Source: JAIEPM01 sp964546815
Lineage (GTDB): Bacteria > Cyanobacteriota > Vampirovibrionia > Obscuribacterales > Obscuribacteraceae
Assembly: GCA_964546815.1 (NCBI GenBank)
Contig: CAZJLR010000029.1
Location: 1 to 64,000 of the forward strand
DNA length: 64,000 nt
Direction of reading: 5' to 3'
Positions 33,154-42,312 of the stretch are shown here, piece by piece. The position numbers and the translations under genes were made by a program. A model generated the notes under the pieces. The model saw only the letters and a list, made by a program, of their open reading frames with translations. It ran no database searches and was not told the origin of the DNA. The first letter of the stretch is position 1. The number at the start of each line of letters is the position of its first letter.

Positions 33154-35673
33154 ATGGCAACTGTTTTAGACAGAACGATGCAGGGTCTAGCTGATGTAAC
33201 TGGACTAATCGTAGACCGCACAGTAGTTCCTGAAAGAATCATTGGTCAGGGCTGGATAATTTCAAAGAGCCGCATGGTCGTACTGGCGAGTTGCGTCGCC
33301 AACTATGCAGACGCCCCCTGGGCATTACTTGTGAAATTCCCTTATCCAGACCTAACTTTCAGCGTAAAGGCAATTTCACTCCATCCTGAGTTCAACAAAC
33401 GAGCAGCACGCGAGCATTATCTTGCTCAAGCCAACGAGCTGGTGCCGCAGCCTCTCATCATGGAAAACGACATAGCCACGGTTACATTTGAAGCCGATAT
33501 TTTGGAATTGCAGCCCGATCGCGTACAAGAGCTGACACGCGCACTTTCGCTGCCTCTTACCATTTCGCCGCAAGATTTATCTGGTGTGATGAAAGCCGGT
33601 GAAACCGGTGAGATTTTGCAAAAAGCAATTTTGAGCGGCAGAAACGGAGTTTTGAATTTCTTTGATGAGCGCAAAGTTCCATTTTGCCGAGTCTTAATTA
33701 AGGGCGGCAGAATAATGAAAGCCAGCTTTCAAAACTTGCAAAATGAATTTGCAATTTGTGAGCTGATGTGGCGCAAACCAGGCGGCAATTTCGTACTGCA
33801 ATCAAATGACACGCTGGCCTGGACAAACTTCCCAGACATAGCCATGTCCACAGACCAACTGGCAAACGAAGCAAAGCGTCGCACACAAGATTTACCAAGA
33901 ATGCTTGATGCTCTGGGCGGACCAAACGCCCGCTATATCAGAGCACGCCCAGGACTGGAAGGCGCGCAAATCAATCCGCAAATCCGCTGGGTGGTAGAAC
34001 GCATCTGGCCGGTTTTAGATGGCTGCCTACCGCTTACTAAAATGTCAGAGCGTCTTGCAATTGATACATACACTGCACTTCAGGCTCTCTGGGAGATGAA
34101 GCACCTGGGTCTGGTAAACACCGCACCGGCAGACCAGTATCATCGCTCTGGTCAGCTGGGCTCGGCACTGACTCCTGGTCATGATGTCGATATGAAATTC
34201 TGGGATGGCTTGCAAGCATTCTATTTAGATGACCTGTCGACAGTACCGATAAGTGCCATCGGCAACTTTTTCGGCAGCAGCCGTTTACTATCGACAAACA
34301 CTCTTTTGCATACGCTGCCATTGCCTGCATGCAAATTCGGCGCGATTATTCTGAAAGAGGGACGCCTGGTTGCTGTGCACAACGGCAAGTTCAGCGCTAA
34401 TTTGCAAAACCCACCGCCCTTTCCTTTGAGCCAAATGACCTGGATTGGTTCACTCAGCGATATGAGTGCGAAAAGAATGCGCACTGCCACAGCTGAAATT
34501 GATTCTGATGGCATGGAAGAAATTTCACAAGCAGCCGGGCGCGCGGGCAGTGGAGGTCTGAAAGGACGAAGCACAATGTCCAGCATGTCTGCCTACCCAG
34601 GTGATGCTGCGGGGCTTGCAAGCCAGGGCGAAAATGGCGATGGACCACCGAAAGTATCTACAGAGCCTGAAATTCTGCAGAAGTTTACTAAGATTCAAAT
34701 CTTAGGCGCAGGCGGGGCTATGTTTGTCATCGGATTTTTAATGGCGATAAACAGCATGCTGTCTGCGCCAAAGCCAGCAGTTGTAGCAACTGCAAAACCT
34801 GATGCGAGCAACAGCAAAACTTCAAGCCCAGCTCAAAACCAGAGCAACTCGGTGCCTAGCGGCGGTGAAGCAATCAAAGCTGCACTGCAAGTGGCCGGCT
34901 TGAAAGACCAGACTCTTCCTCCATTTAAGTTTGCAGATACAAGCAAACAAACCTCACCAAAATTGTCTTTTGGTCTTGAAGCCGAAAACAATCAAAAAAT
35001 GCTTTTTGTGGTCTGGCCAAATCCTGTGATTTCAAACACAGTTGACACTTGCTCAGCTCAACCACCATTCCTGACTCTAAAAGGCGTGCCTACAAACAAA
35101 ATGCTTGAAGAAGGCCACGGCACGCATGGTTTTTACTGGAAAGCCACTCGTTATGCAAATAAAGACGGTAAGGACACAGTCGCGCTTGTGGGCGCATTCC
35201 AGTCAAATCAAGCCGACAAATGCATTCTGGTTATTTCAGAACCATGGAAAGACGAAGGCGACCTCGACTATCGTGGCGCAGTAAACATAATCGAGCACAT
35301 GTTTGCCAACCCTGAAGGCACAGTTCCAAGCGACGGAACAAGTGCAAGCACGAGCGCTACCACTACTGAAGCAAGCAGCGCAGACATCGACGCTTATCGC
35401 AACTCAACTCTAGAACTGATCAAAGGCGCATACAAAGCACCTGCAGAATCAGACAGAGCCAACAAATGCGTGGTTAATTTTGTGATTGACTCAAGCGGCA
35501 ATATCAGCAAACTTGAGCTCAAATACAGCTCTGGCGTTGATGATGTCGATAAGGCTGTGCAAAAAGCCATTACTTCAAAAGTTCCATATCCCACACCGCC
35601 AAACACAAAAGCGGCTCAGGTACCAATGCAAGTCACCGTCGATGGTGGCGAGTTTTCCATCGGCGAACCATAA
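33154..35673 (+). CDS. DUF4388 protein with degenerate protease-like head and TonB-like tail
   Basis: 839 residues. Residues 1-125 resemble a trypsin-like fold (IIGQGWIISKSRMVVLASCVAN, then ENDIATVTFE), but the catalytic His position reads Cys47 and no GDSGG-like serine motif is seen, so it looks inactive. A DUF4388 (PATAN-like) domain lies at about 140-220 (LSGVMKAGETGEILQKAILSGRNGVLNFF, then a later G-x-x-x-A), with a winged-helix-like segment at about 270-325 and a second partial DUF4388-like region. A membrane helix follows at about 508-530, then a disordered linker and a TonB C-terminal-like domain (about 745-835). It probably spans the inner membrane and links a cytosolic signalling module to a periplasmic domain. 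Confidence 0.65.
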   Translation: MATVLDRTMQGLADVTGLIVDRTVVPERIIGQGWIISKSRMVVLASCVANYADAPWALLVKFPYPDLTFSVKAISLHPEFNKRAAREHYLAQANELVPQPLIMENDIATVTFEADILELQPDRVQELTRALSLPLTISPQDLSGVMKAGETGEILQKAILSGRNGVLNFFDERKVPFCRVLIKGGRIMKASFQNLQNEFAICELMWRKPGGNFVLQSNDTLAWTNFPDIAMSTDQLANEAKRRTQDLPRMLDALGGPNARYIRARPGLEGAQINPQIRWVVERIWPVLDGCLPLTKMSERLAIDTYTALQALWEMKHLGLVNTAPADQYHRSGQLGSALTPGHDVDMKFWDGLQAFYLDDLSTVPISAIGNFFGSSRLLSTNTLLHTLPLPACKFGAIILKEGRLVAVHNGKFSANLQNPPPFPLSQMTWIGSLSDMSAKRMRTATAEIDSDGMEEISQAAGRAGSGGLKGRSTMSSMSAYPGDAAGLASQGENGDGPPKVSTEPEILQKFTKIQILGAGGAMFVIGFLMAINSMLSAPKPAVVATAKPDASNSKTSSPAQNQSNSVPSGGEAIKAALQVAGLKDQTLPPFKFADTSKQTSPKLSFGLEAENNQKMLFVVWPNPVISNTVDTCSAQPPFLTLKGVPTNKMLEEGHGTHGFYWKATRYANKDGKDTVALVGAFQSNQADKCILVISEPWKDEGDLDYRGAVNIIEHMFANPEGTVPSDGTSASTSATTTEASSADIDAYRNSTLELIKGAYKAPAESDRANKCVVNFVIDSSGNISKLELKYSSGVDDVDKAVQKAITSKVPYPTPPNTKAAQVPMQVTVDGGEFSIGEP

Positions 35674-35771
35674 GAGCTCAAACACATTTTGCAAGCAACG
35701 GCACAAATGGGTTTAGCCAAGTTTTATTTTGCCCCAATCAGAGCAAAATCACTTTTATTTGTCTTGGAAGA

Positions 35772-35855
35772 TGGCGGAGCAGGAGGGACTCGAACCCCCA
35801 ACCCGTTAGGGCAGCCGCTTTCAAGGCGGTGTCTTCATCCAGCCAGGTCTGCTCC
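35772..35855 (-). tRNA. tRNA-Ser (anticodon TGA), CCA encoded
   Basis: Acceptor GGAGCAG/CTGCTCC, anticodon loop CTTGAAA with TGA (plus-strand TCA at 35821-35823), a long variable arm (CCC-TAA-CGGG region) typical of class II tRNAs, and T loop TTCGAGT. Discriminator G and CCA are encoded at 35772-35775. It reads UCN codons. Confidence 0.95.
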
Positions 35856-35934
35856 TTGCTGTATCTACGAACCATTTTACGACAGAATATAACTGGGCGC
35901 AGCAGATCGTTAACGAATTGGGAGTCAAACTCAG

Positions 35935-36768
35935 ATGTCAACAAAAAGTAAACGTCTGGACCTGCTTCTAGAAGAGCTGGGTTTATTCCCTTCGCGTCAG
36001 GTTGCCCGCACTGCAATCATGGAAGGAGCAGTGCTTGTCAATGGTCAAAAAATAGATAAGCCCGGAGCACCTATAAAGGATGGGGCAAAAATTGAACTCA
36101 CTTCCAGTTGGCAAGCTCAAAAATATGTCAGCCGCGGCGGATTCAAACTCGAAAAGGCAATTGCCGAATTCCAGGTCGATGTTAACAGCAGAGTTTGTCT
36201 TGACGTCGGTGCCTCAACAGGAGGTTTCACCGATTGTTTGCTTCAGTCAGGAGCCGGCCTGGTTTATGCAGTTGATGTCGGCTACGGACAGATTGCCTGG
36301 TCTCTCAGAACAAACCCAAAAGTCAAAGTGATTGAACGAGTTAACGCACGCAATCTCAACCCGGCATTGCTCAAATCAAGCACAACTGATTATGAGGCAC
36401 CGAGTCTTGCTGTGATTGATGTGTCGTTTATTTCACTCATAAAAGTATTGCCGGCTGTGAAAGCTTGCATGAAAGACGAGCACTCTGAAATTCTGGCACT
36501 GGTCAAACCACAGTTTGAAGCTGGTCGCGAAAATGTAGGCAAAGGCGGAGTTGTACGCTCGCCTGAAATACACAAGCAAGTTATCAAAAAACTTGTGCAA
36601 GATGCCGAAAGCATTGGCCTTACTGCTCAAAAGCTCACATTTTCACCTTTGAAAGGACCTCAGGGAAATATCGAGTTTTTGATTTTGCTGAGCTTGTCAT
36701 CAGAGGGCAAAATCGATTTCGACTTAGTGGATGAAGTAGTCGAAAATTCTGCAAGCAGCCTCAACTGA
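35935..36768 (+). CDS. tlyA: TlyA-family rRNA 2'-O-methyltransferase
   Basis: An N-terminal S4 RNA-binding domain (about 5-65: KRLDLLLEELGLFPSRQVAR, MEGAVLVNGQKIDKPG) is fused to an FtsJ/RrmJ-type methyltransferase with the SAM loop DVGASTGGFTDCLLQ and the region LVKPQFEAG. The family methylates cytidine ribose in 16S and/or 23S rRNA. 277 residues matches the family. GGGAG precedes the ATG. It is probably monocistronic. Confidence 0.93.
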   Translation: MSTKSKRLDLLLEELGLFPSRQVARTAIMEGAVLVNGQKIDKPGAPIKDGAKIELTSSWQAQKYVSRGGFKLEKAIAEFQVDVNSRVCLDVGASTGGFTDCLLQSGAGLVYAVDVGYGQIAWSLRTNPKVKVIERVNARNLNPALLKSSTTDYEAPSLAVIDVSFISLIKVLPAVKACMKDEHSEILALVKPQFEAGRENVGKGGVVRSPEIHKQVIKKLVQDAESIGLTAQKLTFSPLKGPQGNIEFLILLSLSSEGKIDFDLVDEVVENSASSLN

Positions 36769-36783
36769 CCGACACAAACAGAA

Positions 36784-36808
36784 AGAGACCGCCGGTCTGG
36801 CGATCTCT
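36784..36808. terminator. Terminator between tlyA and the small secreted protein
   Basis: AGAGACCGCC and GGCGATCTCT pair over 10 bp with one mismatch between the converging genes. The T tract is modest. Confidence 0.6.
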
Positions 36809-36845
36809 TCGATAACTTAGCTTTTGTTGAAACGAACGGCTAGCT

Positions 36846-37055
36846 TTACTTACCGGTCATTTTCTTGAAACCATTGCCCATTGCGGTGAAACCTTTTTTC
36901 AAGCCTTCGCCCAATTTTTTTGGTCCCCACATGATGCCCTTACCAACGGCCTTTGCGCCTGCCACCATTTTGTTGTCATCAGCAAAGGCGGGGTTCGCAC
37001 TCGCAACTGACAGAGCAAACAATCCCATGAGGGATACACTGACAATTTTCTTCAT
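36846..37055 (-). CDS. Small secreted hypothetical protein (69 aa)
   Basis: The ATG at 37055 has AAGGAG eight bases upstream; the upstream in-frame start at 37088 would add non-signal residues. A classical signal peptide (KKIVSVSLMGLFALSVASANPAFA) leaves a mature peptide of about 45 residues, basic and Gly/Lys-rich with amphipathic repeats (GAKAVGKGIMWGPKKLGEGLKKG, GNGFKKMTGK). It could be a small membrane-active or envelope peptide. No immunity or export gene is adjacent, so I do not call it a bacteriocin. Confidence 0.65.
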   Translation of the reverse strand: MKKIVSVSLMGLFALSVASANPAFADDNKMVAGAKAVGKGIMWGPKKLGEGLKKGFTAMGNGFKKMTGK

Positions 37056-37224
37056 TTCAAACACTCCTTGCGAAAGCCCCAAACGCATTAGTAATCCTTA
37101 TTAGTTTATATCACAGACATTGAATTACATCGAAATCAAGACAGTGCCTGACATGCCTGCTATCGTCAACTTGAAAGAATAAAAGACCGCGTACTATATA
37201 TCCATTGCACTTCTAACGGCCCGC

Positions 37225-40200
37225 ATGCTCAGTTTCTCAAATGTCTACATCACGCCTAGAGTTCGTGCTTCTTTGCAAAAAGTTGTGCAGTCTAAACAGC
37301 ACAGAAAATTCTGGGAGCTGGTGGGCAAACTCAAAGACGGGCGTTTTGACATTCCTGGACTCAATGTCGAAAAACTTCACGGCAAAACTGGAAAACTATT
37401 CTCAGCACGCATGTCTAAAGAAATGCGCCTGATATTTTCGATGCAACAAGATGTTGCATCTAAGTCTTTAATAATTCACGAAATCAATCATCACGATGAA
37501 GCATACGAGCGCGCCGAACGCAGTGATGCTGTGCCAAGAAAACTTGAATTAGCCAACGAGACTTTGACTGCTGAAACAATTGCAGAAGATAAGGTCGAAA
37601 GCGAATTGAGCAAGAACTTTGAAGACTCAAGCAAAGCTATGCCTGTGCAACTATTCAAAGTGCCACATTACTTGCTTCAAGACCCAGATAAATACATAGC
37701 TTTCGAACGAAGTCTCGACAGATACTTGATACTCAGTGATGAACAAGAAGAATTGCTGGCCACAAAAGACAGAGCATTTCTTGTGCAAGGTCCGGCTGGA
37801 AGTGGCAAAACTACACTTGCATTGTTCAACGCGCTCAAACTTTATGAGGAAAACAGCACTGACTCAATCTACCTATTCACCTATCACGAAGAACTGGCAT
37901 GCGTTTGCAGAGCTTACAAAGTAAATCTAATTGGTGAAGAAGAGGACGACGAAGAATCTGAGTCGGGCATCAAAGTTTTCTCCTACATTGATTTTTGCCG
38001 CATGTACCTTCGCCAGAGTCTGGACAAAAAAGAAAGAGAGCAAAGCTGGATAAGCAAAAAACAAAGCATAGAGATATTTCGACAAATAATTTCGCAAAAG
38101 TCTCGCTGGCAAAGAAACTTCTCGCCGGAAGATCTCTGGGGCCTGGTTTATTCAATTCTCAAAGGTCGATTTATGCCGGGCACAGAAAGTTTGCCCGCCA
38201 GCAAAGAAGACTATGAGCGCATTTTCAAAGACTATGGACGCATGCCTGAAGCACTGGAAGAAACGCTGGAAATTTTTGCACAATATCAGTCTCGTCTTGA
38301 AAGAATGAAACAACTTGATGAAGCCGATATCATCAGGTTGAGTTATGAATCGTTGCGCAAGAAAGCTTTTCTTTCTCAAACTGATCGTCGCTTTTGGATA
38401 GTCATAGATGAAGTGCAAGACTTCACAGAGCTTGAGTGGAAATCGATTCTTCTGTTTTGGGAAAATCATTGCAAACATCAAAAGGGTGGGCCCAGTTATC
38501 CATTTCTTTCCGGTGACACAAATCAAAACATCAGTCGTTCGGGATTTCGCTGGCAAGAATTAGAAACTTACTTGCAAGGCATTTTGCGAAACATGCACAG
38601 ACCAAATGCCTTGAAGATGGTTACCCTGCATCAAAATTACCGCAACACCCTACAAATTCATAAGCTGGCAGCATTCATTCGCAAGTTTGGCAGTGACTCG
38701 AGTGATTTAGGTTTGCCTCCGGAACTTGAAGGCGAACGTCCCAGGCTCATAATCTCTACAGATGATGAACTGCTGGCGTTCTTGAAAGAAAAGTCAAGCC
38801 AGAAAGACTTGAATAACCCAATTGTGGTTCTTGTTGAAAATGACGAGTCGCTGAATTTTCTTCGCAAAGAATTGAATGAGAGTCAATCAGTTTTCATTTT
38901 GTCATTACGAAACAGTAAAGGCATGGAATTCGAAGATGTAATTATTCATCGCGCATTTTCGTCTTGCACAGGCTCTGCAGCAGGAGCAGAAGCATCTCGC
39001 TATTTTGACTTGTGGTACATGGGCATTAGCCGAGCCCGTAAGAATCTGCTTCTTGTTCAAACAGCAGCAGATAGAGCTGCGCTAAAAAGTCTCTTGTGCG
39101 AGCGAGACAGCGAGTTAAGAGACTTACTCGAAATCGACGATGCAAAAAATGGATTTGAAAAATATTGGAACAATCGTGAATTACTTACGCCAAATTACAA
39201 CGTGATTTTCTTGGAGAGAAAGTTAGCGCAAGACCTCTGGGAGATTTACCTCAAAGAAAATGAAAACGCGTCCGATAAACAGCCGCTTTCGTCCTATGCA
39301 AATCAATGCAAAGAAAAAGCGCTGAGTCTCTGGCGACGTTGCCTCGATTACAGCTCATTGGGGAAAGCACTAATGCATCTGGAAAACTTTTCAGAGGCAA
39401 TACCTCTACTCAAACGCGCGGGCTTGAAAAACGAGGCGGCCACTTGCATGGAGGCTGCTGCACAATTCGACCTGGCTGCTGCTCAATATGAACAATTGAA
39501 CATGATTGGCGATGCCGCTCGTTGCTTCCAGAAGTCTGGAAAATTTCTTGAGGCAGCAAGCTTATACGAACAAGACGAAAGTTGGCAACTTGCGGCGCAG
39601 AACTACCAGAGAGCTGATAATTTCGGCAAAGCAGCCGCGCTTTTTGTTCAAATCAAAGATTTCAAAACTGCCGGCGAATTGTATTTGCTTATTAAAGACA
39701 AATTAGAAGCTGCGCGATGTTTTCAGAATGCGCAGCTATTTGAAAAAGCGATGGAGCTTTATGAAGAACTTGAGCACTTCGATGAAGCGGCTGAAGCAGC
39801 GCGGCATTCCGGCAGGCATCAAAAGTCAGCAGAACTTTTCTTGAAAGCAGGACGTTTAGAAGAATCGGCCCGGTCATACGACAAGGCGCAAGTTTCCGAA
39901 GAAGCGGCAAAACTGTATGAACAAGTCAAAGATTGGAGCAATGCTGCAAATGCTTATGAGCGCGCAGGTCTAATTGAAAACGCGGCGCTCATGTTTGAGC
40001 AAGCAGGTGAATGGAAAAAGGCTCTAGATTATGCAGTGACTTTGGATATGAAACTTTTGCAGGCTCGCTGTCGCGAAAAATTGAAAGACTACAGAATCGC
40101 CGCCGACCTATATCAGGAATCAGGCGCAATCGCTGAAGCAGCCTACAGTCTTGAAAAAGCGAATGATTTTGCTGCTGCAGCCGAGCTGCATCAGCAAAGT

Positions 40201-40710
40201 CAAAATCTGGCTCAAGCGGCCAACTGTCTTGCAAAGATAGACCGCAAGTTTGAAGCTGCAAAACTGTATGTGGTGTCAGGGCAAATCGGTCAGGCATATG
40301 AGCTGCTCTCAGCCGAAAAACAAACGCGCTCAAAATCAAAAACTGAAGCTGGGCTTAAAGAACTCATCACTTGGTGTGCAGAAACGAAACGAGTAGCAGC
40401 GCAGGCCCAATTGTTAGAACTGAAAAAGGATTACCTCAATGCTGCTGCTAAGTTCAAAGAATGTATGATGATTCCCCGGGCAGCCGAATGTCTGGCGAAG
40501 GCTGGCAGACAAGGCGAAGCGGGACTTCTGTACAAACAATCGGCAGAGCTGGAAAAAGCGGCGCAATGCTTCAAACAAGCGAAGCAGTGGCAGGAGTCGG
40601 CAATCTGTTTTGAGCAAATGGGAAAATGGCTGGAAGCCAAAGAGATGTTTGAGCGCTGCAACGATAAACTTGGAATTGCACGCTGCAATAGTGCGCTAGA
40701 TTGGCTTTGA
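37225..40710 (+). CDS. RelE-like / SF1 helicase / alpha-solenoid fusion protein
   Basis: 1161 residues. About 1-90 resemble a RelE/ParE-type fold (VYITPRVRASLQKVV, KLKDGRFDIPGLNVEKLHG, SKEMRLIFSM). About 165-640 form a UvrD/Rep-like SF1 helicase: Walker A GPAGSGKTT at 189-197, DEVQD at 395-399, GDTNQNISRSGFRW, and motif V/VI regions around LRNSKGMEFEDVIIHRAFS and MGISRARKNLLL. About 690-1155 consist of some twenty short helical hairpins with the consensus AAxxYExAGxxxxAAxxY, TPR-like but with a period of about 20. The ATG at 37225 has no clear ribosome site. It appears monocistronic and is followed by one tiny frame. The role is unknown; DNA/RNA unwinding with a protein scaffold is inferred. 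Confidence 0.8.
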   Translation: MLSFSNVYITPRVRASLQKVVQSKQHRKFWELVGKLKDGRFDIPGLNVEKLHGKTGKLFSARMSKEMRLIFSMQQDVASKSLIIHEINHHDEAYERAERSDAVPRKLELANETLTAETIAEDKVESELSKNFEDSSKAMPVQLFKVPHYLLQDPDKYIAFERSLDRYLILSDEQEELLATKDRAFLVQGPAGSGKTTLALFNALKLYEENSTDSIYLFTYHEELACVCRAYKVNLIGEEEDDEESESGIKVFSYIDFCRMYLRQSLDKKEREQSWISKKQSIEIFRQIISQKSRWQRNFSPEDLWGLVYSILKGRFMPGTESLPASKEDYERIFKDYGRMPEALEETLEIFAQYQSRLERMKQLDEADIIRLSYESLRKKAFLSQTDRRFWIVIDEVQDFTELEWKSILLFWENHCKHQKGGPSYPFLSGDTNQNISRSGFRWQELETYLQGILRNMHRPNALKMVTLHQNYRNTLQIHKLAAFIRKFGSDSSDLGLPPELEGERPRLIISTDDELLAFLKEKSSQKDLNNPIVVLVENDESLNFLRKELNESQSVFILSLRNSKGMEFEDVIIHRAFSSCTGSAAGAEASRYFDLWYMGISRARKNLLLVQTAADRAALKSLLCERDSELRDLLEIDDAKNGFEKYWNNRELLTPNYNVIFLERKLAQDLWEIYLKENENASDKQPLSSYANQCKEKALSLWRRCLDYSSLGKALMHLENFSEAIPLLKRAGLKNEAATCMEAAAQFDLAAAQYEQLNMIGDAARCFQKSGKFLEAASLYEQDESWQLAAQNYQRADNFGKAAALFVQIKDFKTAGELYLLIKDKLEAARCFQNAQLFEKAMELYEELEHFDEAAEAARHSGRHQKSAELFLKAGRLEESARSYDKAQVSEEAAKLYEQVKDWSNAANAYERAGLIENAALMFEQAGEWKKALDYAVTLDMKLLQARCREKLKDYRIAADLYQESGAIAEAAYSLEKANDFAAAAELHQQSQNLAQAANCLAKIDRKFEAAKLYVVSGQIGQAYELLSAEKQTRSKSKTEAGLKELITWCAETKRVAAQAQLLELKKDYLNAAAKFKECMMIPRAAECLAKAGRQGEAGLLYKQSAELEKAAQCFKQAKQWQESAICFEQMGKWLEAKEMFERCNDKLGIARCNSALDWL

Positions 40711-40725
40711 ATCATAGTTTGAGAA

Positions 40726-40848
40726 ATGAATGGCGCCGAAATTCAAAATAAGTTTCAGGCAGGCCCTTTTCCAGTTGAATGGTCAAAGCTGCAATTAATT
40801 GTCAAAGAAGATTCAGCGCAGTTTAGCTTGGCTTCCACAACGGCATAA
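40726..40848 (+). CDS. Possible 40-aa protein after the helicase fusion
   Basis: A short frame starts 15 bases after the helicase stop (MNGAEIQNKF...SLASTTA), with only a GAGA stretch as a ribosome site. Composition is protein-like but the length is too short to be sure. Confidence 0.25.
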   Translation: MNGAEIQNKFQAGPFPVEWSKLQLIVKEDSAQFSLASTTA

Positions 40849-41050
40849 GCTGCAAGCCTGGATGATAAGGCCAAAACGTACTCAGGCTGCCGCTTTTCAG
40901 CGGAAGGACAAATGCGTGCGGCAGCTCTCAATCAAAGACCCGCAAAGAAGTCTCAAATGCTTGCAGCGCTTATAGCAAGTTTAACTTAGGCCTTGGAAGA
41001 GGTATATATTAAAACAGCTAGTTGAGACAGAAAGGGGAGCCCTTAGACTT
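40849..41050. other. Intergenic region before the deaminase gene
   Basis: About 200 bases (340 from the helicase stop if the 40-aa frame is not real). It carries AT-rich TATATATTAAAACAG near 41000, a possible promoter, and a small CCGC/GCGG hairpin. Nothing else supported. Confidence 0.35.
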
Positions 41051-42040
41051 ATGACTCTATATGCCGATCTCCATCGTCACCTTGGTGGAGCATTACACCC
41101 TCGCATCATTTACAAGTTTCTACAGAAAAACGACCACCCCATTCTCAATTACTTTCCTGAGTATGATGGCTTTTGCAACTGGTTCACCCGCCCCTGCAAT
41201 TCGCTGGAAGAGTTTGTAAAAATTCACAGCCTCGTCGAAGAGCTGCAAAGCCTAGAACACTTGCCCTACTTCTGTTTGCGGCTTTGTCGGGGCGCCTACA
41301 CTTTTGAAAATCTGCAATACATGGAAATTAGGTACAACCCATATTTCCGAACAGACAAATCACTCACTGTCCAAAAACGCATAGGTCAGATGACCGACAT
41401 AGTCGAAGTGATTACTGCAAATCTTCGGCCGGCAGAGTACCCCATAACTGTAAAACAAATCCTCTGCCTTGATCGCAGGCTGCCTTCAACGATCAACGAA
41501 GCAATTATGAAGGTAGCAAAAGACAATTTGGGTCCTGTGGTTGGAATCGATCTTGCTGGTCCGGAAATCGAACCTGAAAAATGGGAAATCTGGGTGAAGC
41601 TACTTTCAAAGGCCAGGGCCTCGGGTTTAAAAACGACTGCGCACCTGGGAGAGACAGGCATCGAAAACGTCCACCAGCAGTACTTTTCAGTGCTTGATCG
41701 CATTGGTCACGGCATACACATCCCCCTGGTCAAACCAGAGATGTTGAAAGACCTCGCGAAGCGACAAATCACTCTTGAAGTATGTCCAACCAGCTATAGA
41801 CAGACTGGTGTTCTCAAGGACTTCCACCAACTGAAGTTAGTCTTCGATAGGTGTCGAAAGGCTGGGGTAGCCATTGCGATCTGCACGGACAATCCTGGAC
41901 GAAATCCGGCCCCTTGCACTCTACCCGGAGAATACGAACGCTTAATCGACCACGACGTTATTGACTTTTCAGATTTGAAATCGGTTCAGACCGAAGGGTT
42001 CAGATCTGCATTCGGATACCCTGGCGGCGCTCACCACTAA
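41051..42040 (+). CDS. Adenosine deaminase-family amidohydrolase
   Basis: A metal-dependent TIM-barrel deaminase of 329 residues. Zinc ligands are visible: HRHLGG near the N-terminus (residues 8-10), the His-Glu pair in TAHLGETG, IGHGIH and the Asp in CTDNPGRNP. Two deviations from adenosine deaminases: the first motif reads HLGG instead of HLDG, and the usual TDDP reads TDNP. The substrate could therefore be adenosine, another 6-aminopurine nucleoside or a related compound. GGGGAG lies upstream but at a long spacing. Its stop is followed immediately by a structured region. Confidence 0.85.
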   Translation: MTLYADLHRHLGGALHPRIIYKFLQKNDHPILNYFPEYDGFCNWFTRPCNSLEEFVKIHSLVEELQSLEHLPYFCLRLCRGAYTFENLQYMEIRYNPYFRTDKSLTVQKRIGQMTDIVEVITANLRPAEYPITVKQILCLDRRLPSTINEAIMKVAKDNLGPVVGIDLAGPEIEPEKWEIWVKLLSKARASGLKTTAHLGETGIENVHQQYFSVLDRIGHGIHIPLVKPEMLKDLAKRQITLEVCPTSYRQTGVLKDFHQLKLVFDRCRKAGVAIAICTDNPGRNPAPCTLPGEYERLIDHDVIDFSDLKSVQTEGFRSAFGYPGGAHH

Positions 42041-42117
42041 CCCTTTGCCCTGACAACGTTTGCGGCATTTTCCGCAAAGCGCAAGTGGTATCACCCATGG
42101 TGACAGACCGAAAGGGC
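42041..42117 (+). ncRNA. Candidate structured RNA (three-way junction) after the deaminase gene
   Basis: CCCTTT (42041-42046) can pair with AAAGGG (42111-42116), enclosing two hairpins: TTTGCGG-N6-CCGCAAA (42059-42078) and TCACC-CAT-GGTGA (42091-42103), the latter extended by GGT/ACC. It starts at the base after the stop codon. There is no T tract, so it is not a simple terminator. It could be a 3' UTR protector, a processed RNA or chance. Confidence 0.35.
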
Positions 42118-42312
42118 TGGAAAGGGGGGTAGACTCAAATGTTAGATGTAAACAATTCATGAATGAGTCGGAAGACATTTTGAGTCCGAGTAATTTCTCG
42201 ACCTTGCATCAAAGCAAGAGAAAAAATATTCGTCGTCCGGCTATTCATCAATATCGCAATCAATTTTGATACCATGTTGAGATTGCTCGCAGAAATGAGG
42301 GGAGTAAAAATT
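42118..42312. other. Intergenic stretch
   Basis: Contains GACTCAAATG and, about 50 bases later, CATTTTGAGTC, which can pair as an imperfect hairpin, then AT-rich DNA that may hold the promoter of the next frame. No supported gene. Confidence 0.3.

Noticed and set aside
36846..37055. Bacteriocin-like small peptide
   Set aside because: There is no immunity, export or processing gene next to it, and the mature part has no known motif.
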